A DNA stretch of 47,179 nt from Bacteroidales bacterium (GTDB lineage: Bacteria > Bacteroidota > Bacteroidia > Bacteroidales > UBA932), in contig JAFSPR010000048.1 in NCBI GenBank assembly GCA_017451395.1, forward strand, positions 1 to 47,179, written 5' to 3'. Made by a program: the position numbers and the translations under genes. Each line of letters begins with the position of its first letter. Positions within the stretch are counted from its first letter, which is position 1. A model generated the notes under the pieces. It was given only the letters and a program-made list of their open reading frames with translations, was not told the origin of the DNA and made no database searches. This document shows, piece by piece, positions 7,501 to 13,706 of this stretch.

Positions 7501-9829
7501 CGTCCGGGAGTTGTGCCTTGACTGTTGCCTTGATGGTATAAAGGCCGCTCTTTTTGACGGGGATCCTGACTTCCTCTCCGGAAGGGACCACGCCGCACTC
7601 ACCGGCGATGTCGTACGTAACTTCAAGAGGCACGGAGTTACCCTGAGCGTCCTCTGCCTGGAATTTTGCTCGGATTTCGTTACCGCGGACAACGTGGCGG
7701 GGTTCCCTTCTCCAGCGCCAACTCTGACCTGAGTCTCCGGGAAGGATGAATTCCGCATCCTCGGTGCCAAGGACGCTGATTCCAACGCCCAGGCTTTCAC
7801 CTACATAGAAGCCGTCAGTGAAGGAAAGGGTCTCTCCGGTGGCGTCTATGACAGTGACCTCCGCGTGGTAGTAGCCTTCCTCGTTTGCGGGAACCTCGAC
7901 GCGGAAGAGTCCATCGGCCCCAAGGGGATGTTCCTCCTCAAGGACGGTGCTCTCCGACCAGTAATTCACCTTTATGCGTACGCGAGCGCCGGAAAGGCCG
8001 TGGCCGGAATAGGAGGTGACCTTTCCGCTCACGGGAACCTTGGAGCCAACCATATAGAGTTCCGTGCGGCCGTCAAAACTAAGGTCAAAGGTAGGGAGCA
8101 CGAATTCGTCCACCCTGAAACTGTCCCAGGCTAGGACATCCTTTGTGGAAACGTCTACAATCTCCAGGCGGAAATATCCATTCCTGAGGCCCCTGGGGAG
8201 GGTAAAGCCGCCGCTTGCAGAGCCAAAGTCCCCGGTTATGAGCCTCTTTGTTTCTAGGCGGTTACTCTCGGAGTCATAGAGGGTTACGTCCAGTTTCCGG
8301 CCCTTGCACACGTTCATCCTAAGCATGGGGTCTCCCTGGAACACCACGGCCTTGAACTGGAGGGAGTCTCCGGGATTGTATGCCCCGCGGTCCCTGTAGA
8401 CGTTGCATCTTATACCCGTGCGGGGGATATACGATGCGGCATCCCTTATGACGCCCACGCTTCTGGAACGACGGCCTCCGCTCACTGCAACGTAGTTATA
8501 ATACGTCCTGGGATGGGCGTTGATGGCCTTTTCAAGGGCCTGGGGTATGAGCGTGAAGCCGTCAAGTTTCATGGTTGCGCGCGCCGCCTCAGTGTCTCCC
8601 TTCATAAGGAGGAGAGTCACCTTGGAGAGGGGCTTTCCGGAGTCGTAATCGGCCACATAAACCTTGCGTCCCTCTGCGTCAGTGCGGGTAGCAATGGAGA
8701 GGGTGTACTGGTCAAATGTATCTGAGGCCGATATTTTCCCGTTCACGGCCTCGGCACGGTAACTGCCGTCCGGGAGGCCGGGAAGGGCCAGGCGCACGGT
8801 ATCACGCACATAGAAACTGCCGGTGGGATTCTTGGCGTTCCAGGTAGTTACAACGGTTTTGCCTTTGTAGAGTTTAACCGTGGCCGATGAAAGGTTACGG
8901 AAAAGGACAGTTATGGCATCCTTGTCTATGCTCAGCCCCAGATCCTGGGAGGTAAGGGTGTTGCAGATACTACTGACGTTATAGTATCTGGATGCAATTT
9001 TCAATTCCTTGTTACGGAACGCGGTGCGGCGGCTCTCAAATTCCTTGCACCTGTCATAGAATGCCTTATACTGGGCCGATGTAGAGGTTTTGCTTTCCTC
9101 AAGGTCCTGATAATCCATTCCCAGAAGGTCTCCTTCAGGGAAAATAGCCAGGGCAGTACCCTTGTACGCATCCTGGAGTTCCTTCAGGGCGGCCCGCTTC
9201 CGGGACCTTTCCTGAACGGAGTTATACTTCCTCCCTATAAGATAATACTTGAGGGCTCCTTCCTGGGGGTATTTCCCTTCAACCATCTTCTGAAGGGCCT
9301 CCACAACGGGCTCCGAGTACCTGCCGTTAAGAAGGCGCCAGTGCGCCCACTCCTCATCCGACTCCACAAACTGGGTGAGGCCTCCGTTCAGAAAGCCCGT
9401 CATCCCGCGGTGAAGGGCCGGGTTATTGCCTTCCAGAGGGTTCTTCCGGAGGTATTCCCAGAGTTCCTCCTGGCTTACGCCTTTCCACTCGTCCATCCAG
9501 AGGAAGGTGACTATGGGTTCATTGAACTCCTCCACTTCCTTTGCAAGGCCTTCACGGAGAGAGTCCCTCTTTTTCCAGTCACGGCGCTGGACTACGCTCA
9601 CGTACTGCGTTGCAGCATCCCAGAAATCCACCGGGAGGCGTTTTTCCATGGCTTCCTTCTTGATTTGCTCCAGGATGGAGGCTTCCTTTTTGGGGAGATC
9701 GGCCTTGGAGGCCTCATCATACTGCTTCCAGAGGGCAGTTAAAGTGTGACCGTCTTCAGACATAGTTGCCGCATTTATTGCCCCTGCCCAGGTGAGGGCA
9801 GCGAGCAGTGATAGTAGTATTCGTTTCAT
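4583..9829 (-). CDS. Giant alpha-2-macroglobulin-like secreted protein
   Basis: A 1748-residue protein starting at MKRILLSLLAALTWAGAINA (signal peptide). An in-frame ATG six codons upstream (9847) is less likely because it precedes the hydrophobic core. The middle holds macroglobulin-type beta domains: YRDRGAYNPGDSLQFKAVVF (MG-type), FRVDEFVLPTFDL, then the A2M signature region with LTFSFRTSDKLSTYYVRVYA. It ends with a helical thioester-domain-like region (GGFGWFEG…) and a C-terminal receptor-binding-like sandwich. I find no C-x-E-Q thioester motif, so trapping by covalent bonding is unlikely. Bacterial relatives are thought to guard the envelope against proteases. Three palindromic elements are translated in frame within it, near residues 1155-1172, 1273-1299 and 1514-1540. 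It lies between folC and the esterase on the same strand. Confidence 0.85.
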   Translation of the reverse strand: MKRILLSLLAALTWAGAINAATMSEDGHTLTALWKQYDEASKADLPKKEASILEQIKKEAMEKRLPVDFWDAATQYVSVVQRRDWKKRDSLREGLAKEVEEFNEPIVTFLWMDEWKGVSQEELWEYLRKNPLEGNNPALHRGMTGFLNGGLTQFVESDEEWAHWRLLNGRYSEPVVEALQKMVEGKYPQEGALKYYLIGRKYNSVQERSRKRAALKELQDAYKGTALAIFPEGDLLGMDYQDLEESKTSTSAQYKAFYDRCKEFESRRTAFRNKELKIASRYYNVSSICNTLTSQDLGLSIDKDAITVLFRNLSSATVKLYKGKTVVTTWNAKNPTGSFYVRDTVRLALPGLPDGSYRAEAVNGKISASDTFDQYTLSIATRTDAEGRKVYVADYDSGKPLSKVTLLLMKGDTEAARATMKLDGFTLIPQALEKAINAHPRTYYNYVAVSGGRRSRSVGVIRDAASYIPRTGIRCNVYRDRGAYNPGDSLQFKAVVFQGDPMLRMNVCKGRKLDVTLYDSESNRLETKRLITGDFGSASGGFTLPRGLRNGYFRLEIVDVSTKDVLAWDSFRVDEFVLPTFDLSFDGRTELYMVGSKVPVSGKVTSYSGHGLSGARVRIKVNYWSESTVLEEEHPLGADGLFRVEVPANEEGYYHAEVTVIDATGETLSFTDGFYVGESLGVGISVLGTEDAEFILPGDSGQSWRWRREPRHVVRGNEIRAKFQAEDAQGNSVPLEVTYDIAGECGVVPSGEEVRIPVKKSGLYTIKATVKAQLPDGNEVKESEEVKVLVLLPGEKELMVDGSRLFIGGPSTVEGRIEAVIGSADGDAWAIATVYGKDSEVLQTSRLTAKDGRLMDIGLDYKESWPDAVRLQVFYFLHGKAVSYERQYRRSVTKLALPLTFSSFTDKAYPGREYTFTLRTEPGVEALAAAWDKSMDAVSRNYWSQVNQSDYSVPMVYVHSACGSVGNGYDYYDDDPRFIAYGTKSLKMARSNGAVMLDAAPAMAAVEEESVQYEMAADDAVEGAAIPDDIPIRSEFLQALTFQPHLVSAGDGTLTFSFRTSDKLSTYYVRVYAHDPSMRNAIAEGEMVVSLPVKVAMQEPRFLFEGDVWDAAVTVSSVADVPVSGVIALQWEGGSAQVPVTVPAGETLTKVINVAVPSVISSEAEKSLTFTAAFIASEFSDAVRVTVPVYPAAQELTEAHSAVLHAGEDRDALLRDLRSRFVNVPGNRADLKEITVLDMVKDAIPSHVEPQGNDVLSLSEAWYVRLMANKLMTEEEALSSASLRDPIRANAPESASSSVEDLITKIMACRNSDGGFGWFEGMTSSPVITAVMLERFAKLRDRGFSVPDVTSSVKYLDANQFGDVRPYWCGWLSDAQYMHVRAMYASVPFTEKAVSQSEKKRWDAFRKDAKSYLTPSAKEGRGLKGQILSKARRLLTLKNLLERDGGIALAKAWGITLAKSKIEKSLKADVASLLEYAVEHRDGGWYYPNAVMPWRGLLESEAYAHALLCDLLAAEGDSSSSALLRNPVRANAPEEVSPSAVADGIRLWLMLQKETQKWDTEPAYIDAITAILDGSKAVLDTKVLALSATYKAPFKDIKAAGNGFTIERRFFLDDKEIQPGDPVKVGDKIRIVYKIWNGENRSFVKVTAGREASLNPVQQLSGHIGYGFIRPLRSGFVWGFTPQGYRNVKASATEYYFDSYPEEKTELAEEFFVTRAGSFQAPVTVIESLYAPHYRANTEYRKPLESSL
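5211..5290. repeat. In-frame palindromic element P1 inside the alpha-2-macroglobulin-like gene
   Basis: 80 bp. The outer arms 5211-5231 and 5270-5290 pair at 20 of 21 positions. The core shares 35 of 40 bases with P2, and its inner hairpin is GTTGCGAAGCAAC (5252-5264). On the coding strand the core reads ALLRNPVRANAPE. P1 and P2 are offset by 723 bases, so they are read in the same frame. Confidence 0.8.
5934..6013. repeat. In-frame palindromic element P2 inside the alpha-2-macroglobulin-like gene
   Basis: 80 bp, gapless with P1. The arms 5934-5954 and 5993-6013 are perfectly complementary (21 of 21) although only about half their bases match P1's arms. The inner hairpin is GTCGCGAAGCGAC, with a C-G pair where P1 has T-A. 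It is translated as ASLRDPIRANAPE. Confidence 0.8.
6314..6368. repeat. In-frame palindromic element P3 (SEAEKS-type)
   Basis: GGCGGT (6314-6319) and ACCGCC (6363-6368) enclose ATTTC (6331-6335) / GAAAT (6348-6352), all around nearly the same centre. The loop encodes SVISSEAEKSL on the minus strand. The sequence is unrelated to P1 and P2 but has the same design. Confidence 0.55.
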
Positions 9830-9855
9830 ATCTTGAGTCCATTTCAAGAATTGTG

Positions 9856-11100
9856 CTACTCAAAGAGGGGAAGCGCTTCGCTCACGACAAAAGTGCTGCC
9901 TCCTATATATATTATGGTATCGGGCGATGAAAGTTCCAGGGCTTTCCGGACGGCGTCCTGAACGGAATCAATTACAATTGCCGGGGCCGCGAAACGCCTG
10001 GCTATCTCTCCGGCAGGGAGGGCACGGGGCGTTGCCGGAGATGTAAAAATGTATTTGGCCCTACGGGGCATAAGGGGGATGATTGCATCAAGGTCTTTAT
10101 CGGCCATAATGCCGTAGACTATAATGAGAGGCCGGTTCATTGCCTCCAACTGGGCAAAATTATGCCTTAGGGCATGCGCGTTGTGGCCGATATCAGCAAT
10201 GACAAGGGGATCCTTCTGCAGCCTCTCCCACCTGCCGTGGAATTCCATATTGCGGGCAGCGTGGATAATTCCGTTAAGGACGCTTTCATCGTGGATTCCA
10301 AGGATTTGAAGCGCAGAAAGGACTGTCCTCAGGTTATTTCTTTGAACTTCTGCACCAAGGTCCATCTTAGAAAGTATGTCATCACGCCTGTCCCAGAAGG
10401 AAGGATCCATTTCCTCAGCAAAATACAGCGGGCAAAAACCGTTTGCCCTGGCTTCAAACACCGGCCTGGTCTCCGGAAGGGCTTCACCTATTAGAGCGGG
10501 GACTCCTTCCTTAAAAATGCCTGCTTTTTCTGCAGCAATTTTGGGAAGAGTATCTCCAAGAAGGGCCATATGGTCAAATCCTATGGAAGTGACAATGATA
10601 ATCTCCGGCTTTTCAAGGATATTTGTGGAGTCAAGACGTCCGCCAAGACCCGTTTCAATCACCGCGTAATCAACCCCGGAGTCGGCAAAGTATTTAAAGG
10701 CCAGTCCGGTGGTGATTTCAAAGAAAGATAAGTCGTTTGCCACTATCCATGGCATCCAAGAGGTGAGTTGTTTAAAGACATACTCCACCGGAATAAGGCC
10801 GTTTACCCTTATTCTCTCCCTAAAGTCCAAAATGTGAGGGGAAGTGAACAGTCCTGCCGATAACCCGCAACTTTGGAGTGCGCTGGCCACCAGATTTGCT
10901 ACGCTCCCCTTGCCGTTAGTCCCTGCTATGTGGATGGATTTAAACTGCCGTGAAGGATAACCAAGATAGCGGTCAAAAGAGAGCATCCTATCCAGCCCGG
11001 GCTTATATGCGCCGGCAGTGAACCCGTCTTTCTGCACGGACGGGAACCGCCTGAAGATATCCTCTATAAGAGAATTGTACGCATCCAAAGTGAATTCCAT
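9856..11100 (-). CDS. folC: Bifunctional folylpolyglutamate/dihydrofolate synthase
   Basis: 414 residues, the normal FolC length. It ligates glutamate to dihydropteroate or folates using ATP in the cytosol. The Mur-ligase-type P-loop AGTNGKGS is at 59-66, followed by SPHILDFRERIRVNG, the family's folate-loop region. GLGGRLDSTN carries the conserved Asp, DHMALLGDT the metal-site His, and ADIGHNAHA the C-terminal domain motif. The ATG at 11100 is only five bases beyond its -7 box (11105-11112), so the message should be nearly leaderless. It is 26 bases upstream of the alpha-2-macroglobulin-like gene and probably heads that operon. Confidence 0.95.
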   Translation of the reverse strand: MEFTLDAYNSLIEDIFRRFPSVQKDGFTAGAYKPGLDRMLSFDRYLGYPSRQFKSIHIAGTNGKGSVANLVASALQSCGLSAGLFTSPHILDFRERIRVNGLIPVEYVFKQLTSWMPWIVANDLSFFEITTGLAFKYFADSGVDYAVIETGLGGRLDSTNILEKPEIIIVTSIGFDHMALLGDTLPKIAAEKAGIFKEGVPALIGEALPETRPVFEARANGFCPLYFAEEMDPSFWDRRDDILSKMDLGAEVQRNNLRTVLSALQILGIHDESVLNGIIHAARNMEFHGRWERLQKDPLVIADIGHNAHALRHNFAQLEAMNRPLIIVYGIMADKDLDAIIPLMPRRAKYIFTSPATPRALPAGEIARRFAAPAIVIDSVQDAVRKALELSSPDTIIYIGGSTFVVSEALPLFE

Positions 11101-11104
11101 AGTA

Positions 11105-11112
11105 CAAAGATA
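11105..11112 (-). promoter_or_regulatory. -7 box (TATCTTTG) of folC, predicting a leaderless transcript
   Basis: Exact TAnnTTTG. Transcription expected about 5-7 bases downstream would start at or next to the folC ATG. Confidence 0.6.
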
Positions 11113-11124
11113 AGATTTTTTTAC

Positions 11125-11132
11125 TACCTTTG
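11125..11132 (+). promoter_or_regulatory. -7 box (TACCTTTG) of the AIR-synthase-related gene, predicting a leaderless transcript
   Basis: Exact TAnnTTTG ending six bases before the ATG at 11139. It lies back to back with the folC box within a 38-base intergenic space. Confidence 0.6.
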
Positions 11133-11138
11133 AATGCT

Positions 11139-12251
11139 ATGACAGAACTCCTGAACGCTTCCTACATCCTGGACGGGGTGCCTATGCCGCTCTCCCCTGC
11201 CAAAATGCTCCGTGAGTGCACCGTAGAGCCTCCGCTGGAGCCGGACGGTGATCCCGCAACCCTGGCAGACGAACACCTGGACCAGGTACCGGGAAATTTC
11301 GCATTTGAGGAATCGGAGATAGATTCCTATGCCCTGGCCGTGGAGCACGCAAGAAGCACCGTGCCGCTGGAGTTTGCCGGGTCTTATACTGCCGGAAAGG
11401 TGGCTCAGGGGCTCCTTGACGCCATCTGGCTTAGCGGCCATTTCAGGATGGAAGACCTTATGCTTAAAGCAGACTGGAAGTGGAAAGACTCCCCTATCGG
11501 CCTTCCTGCCGCGTTTTATGATTCCGTAGAGGCTGCCTGTTCCTTCATAGACGCACTTGGTGTAAAGATTTCAAAGTACAGCCTCACTTCGGGTACTCCT
11601 TCAGTCTCTTTCAAGGCTTCCGTCACGGCAGACGACGAACTTGAGGCCCAGGAAGAGGAAGAGTCCTTTCTTCTGGAACTACGCACATCCAACCCCAGGA
11701 TGTCCAAGCGGAGAAAATGCCCGGCAAAGTTCCTCCCGGAAGGATCGGACTGGATTATCTACATCCCGTTTGACACCTGCGATTTCCGTATGGGCGGATC
11801 CCGCCTGGCACAGGCCGTGGGCGCAACTCCCTCATCGGCCCCGGAAATTGGAGACGCCGATTACTTTATGGATTGCTACGAGGTTGTGCGTGAACTGGTT
11901 GAAGACGGAATAGTAAAGGCCGGCGCAACGGTGAGCGGCGGCGGGCTTATGACCGCCCTCAGGGCTATGTGCGGGGCCGCTTCCGGTGCCAATATCTGCA
12001 TTGACGACATCTGCCGCGCATATTCCGGAGAACTCCCCATCCGTGTCCTCTTTGCTGAGGTTCCGGGCGTAATTATCCAGATTGCCGATATTGACTATGA
12101 CTACGTAGACGCGGAACTCCTGCTTCAGGACGTGGTCTTCTTCCCGCTGGGGCACCCGGACATAACCACTCCCAGCGTAGTTCTCACAGACAGAACAGAC
12201 CTCCCCCTCATCCTTGAATCCCTGATGAGTTCAATGGAAGGGGAAGACTAA
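11139..12251 (+). CDS. AIR-synthase-related (PurM/PurL C-terminal-like) protein
   Basis: 370 residues. The second half contains the AIR-synthase C-terminal-like stretch VRELVEDGIVKAGATVSGGG followed by LMTALRAM, and LFAEVPGVIIQI, resembling the glycine-rich ATP/FGAR-binding half of PurM and PurL. The N-terminal half is not clearly the usual AIRS N-domain, and the full-length FGAM synthase domains are absent. It is therefore probably a divergent relative rather than a purine-pathway enzyme. An upstream TTG at 11130 is in frame, but it lies inside the -7 box, so ATG 11139 is preferred. It is followed after 11 bases by phoH. No signal peptide. Confidence 0.65.
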   Translation: MTELLNASYILDGVPMPLSPAKMLRECTVEPPLEPDGDPATLADEHLDQVPGNFAFEESEIDSYALAVEHARSTVPLEFAGSYTAGKVAQGLLDAIWLSGHFRMEDLMLKADWKWKDSPIGLPAAFYDSVEAACSFIDALGVKISKYSLTSGTPSVSFKASVTADDELEAQEEEESFLLELRTSNPRMSKRRKCPAKFLPEGSDWIIYIPFDTCDFRMGGSRLAQAVGATPSSAPEIGDADYFMDCYEVVRELVEDGIVKAGATVSGGGLMTALRAMCGAASGANICIDDICRAYSGELPIRVLFAEVPGVIIQIADIDYDYVDAELLLQDVVFFPLGHPDITTPSVVLTDRTDLPLILESLMSSMEGED

Positions 12252-12262
12252 CCCATAACACT

Positions 12263-13588
12263 ATGGCCAAAATATTTGTCTTAGACACAAACATCATCCT
12301 CCACGACTTCAATGCCGTGAAACAGTTTCAGGACAATGACATTGTGATTCCAATCGCCGTCATCGAAGAACTGGACAAGTTCAAGAAGGGTGAGGACAAC
12401 CTTAGTTTTAACGCGCGCGCATTCATGCGTGAGATCAACAAACTCACGGACAAGCACGATTTCGGCCCCCGCGGCGTTCCGCTTGGAAAGAAACTGGGAT
12501 ATATAAAGATAGAGCCCAACCACCCGTTTGCCCCTGAGTATCAGGACCTTTTCCGTGACGATATCCAGGACCACCGTATCCTTTCCACCGCAATGTGGGT
12601 AAGGGACACGCACCCTTCAAAGTTTGTGGCGCTTGTAACCAAGGACATCAACCTCCGCCTCAAGGCAAAGGCCGTTGGGATGGCCGCCCAGGATTACCTC
12701 CGTGACCGTGTGGACGACGAAGCAATGATGGGTATAGAGAAAGAGGTTATTGTGGCCGATGCCAACACCGACGCCCTCCAGCGCCTTGCCTACGGCCAGG
12801 ACAACGCCCTCCCGTGGCAGGATGTGGCCGATAAGGAACCCCGCCCCAACCAACTCTATAAGTTCAACTTTGGCGGAGACACCGTATGCGCCCGCTACGA
12901 TGCCCACAGGAAGGAGGTTGTCCTTGTGAAGGCCAAGGAGGCCTGCGGTATAAGGCCACGCAATGATGAACAGAAATTCGCCCTTGACGCCTGCCTCAAC
13001 CCCAATCTTCCGCTGGTTTCCCTCACAGGAGGCGCCGGTACCGGTAAAACCCTCATAGCGCTTGCCGCTGCACTTGAGCAGTGCAACAGTTATGACCAGA
13101 TAATCCTCACAAGGCCCACTGTAGTACTTGGAGGGCAGGATATCGGCTTCCTTCCCGGAGACCAGAAGTCCAAGATGAGCCCATACATCCAGCCGCTTAT
13201 GGATAACCTGGATGTAATCAAGCGCTGCTTCAAACCCGGAAGCAAGCAGTTCCAGAAAATTGAGGGACTCATCCGTGAAGAAAAACTAATCATTTCACCG
13301 CTTGCCTACATCCGCGGCCGTTCACTTGGAAAGGTCTACTTCATTGTGGACGAAGCCCAGAACCTCACCCCCCAGGAAGTAAAAACCATCATCACGCGTG
13401 CCGGAGAAGGTACCAAGATGGTATTTACAGGTGATATCTACCAGATAGACCAGCCCTTCCTGGACCAGTGGTCAAACGGTCTCACGCACCTTGGAGAAAA
13501 GATGAGGGGCCAGGCTCTCTTCGAGCACGTATTCCTGCGTAAGGGAGAACGTTCGGAACTGTCAGACACTGCAGCAAAACTGCTTTAG
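12263..13588 (+). CDS. PIN-PhoH fusion ATPase (PhoH2-type)
   Basis: 441 residues. The N-terminal PIN nuclease domain (about 1-140) starts MAKIFVLDTNIILHDF, with the acidic DTN motif, and continues VIEELDKFK. The PhoH ATPase domain follows, with Walker A GGAGTGKT at 256-263 and Walker B VYFIVDEAQN around Asp363, then the TGDIYQID sensor. In other bacteria PIN-PhoH (PhoH2/YlaK) proteins are reported as RNA helicase/RNases. A role in RNA turnover is inferred here. Length and domain order are typical. It is co-directional with the AIR-related gene and ends in the palindromic element at 13592-13695. Confidence 0.9.
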   Translation: MAKIFVLDTNIILHDFNAVKQFQDNDIVIPIAVIEELDKFKKGEDNLSFNARAFMREINKLTDKHDFGPRGVPLGKKLGYIKIEPNHPFAPEYQDLFRDDIQDHRILSTAMWVRDTHPSKFVALVTKDINLRLKAKAVGMAAQDYLRDRVDDEAMMGIEKEVIVADANTDALQRLAYGQDNALPWQDVADKEPRPNQLYKFNFGGDTVCARYDAHRKEVVLVKAKEACGIRPRNDEQKFALDACLNPNLPLVSLTGGAGTGKTLIALAAALEQCNSYDQIILTRPTVVLGGQDIGFLPGDQKSKMSPYIQPLMDNLDVIKRCFKPGSKQFQKIEGLIREEKLIISPLAYIRGRSLGKVYFIVDEAQNLTPQEVKTIITRAGEGTKMVFTGDIYQIDQPFLDQWSNGLTHLGEKMRGQALFEHVFLRKGERSELSDTAAKLL

Positions 13589-13591
13589 ACC

Positions 13592-13695
13592 GTGGAGGCA
13601 AGTCTCTGATTATCAGTACATTACACAAATTAGGGTGCTCGGTTTCGAGCACCCTAATTAACATAACACGCTGAATTTCAGCGTTTTAACTCCAC
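13592..13695. repeat. Centred palindromic intergenic element, copy B (104 bp)
   Basis: GTGGAG (13592-13597) and CTCCAC (13690-13695) bound a perfect 14-bp stem, 13628-13641 / 13646-13659, centred exactly mid-element. It shares GTGGAGGC and the box ATTATCAGT with copy C but has a different central stem. It separates the convergent phoH and ppdK genes. Confidence 0.7.
13628..13687. terminator. Double hairpin, likely bidirectional terminator of phoH and ppdK
   Basis: A 14-bp perfect stem with a GTTT loop (13628-13659) is followed by ACGCTGAA/TTCAGCGT (13668-13684) and a TTTT run on the plus strand. Both lie inside palindromic copy B. Confidence 0.65.
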
Positions 13696-13706
13696 GCGGC
13701 GGGCTA

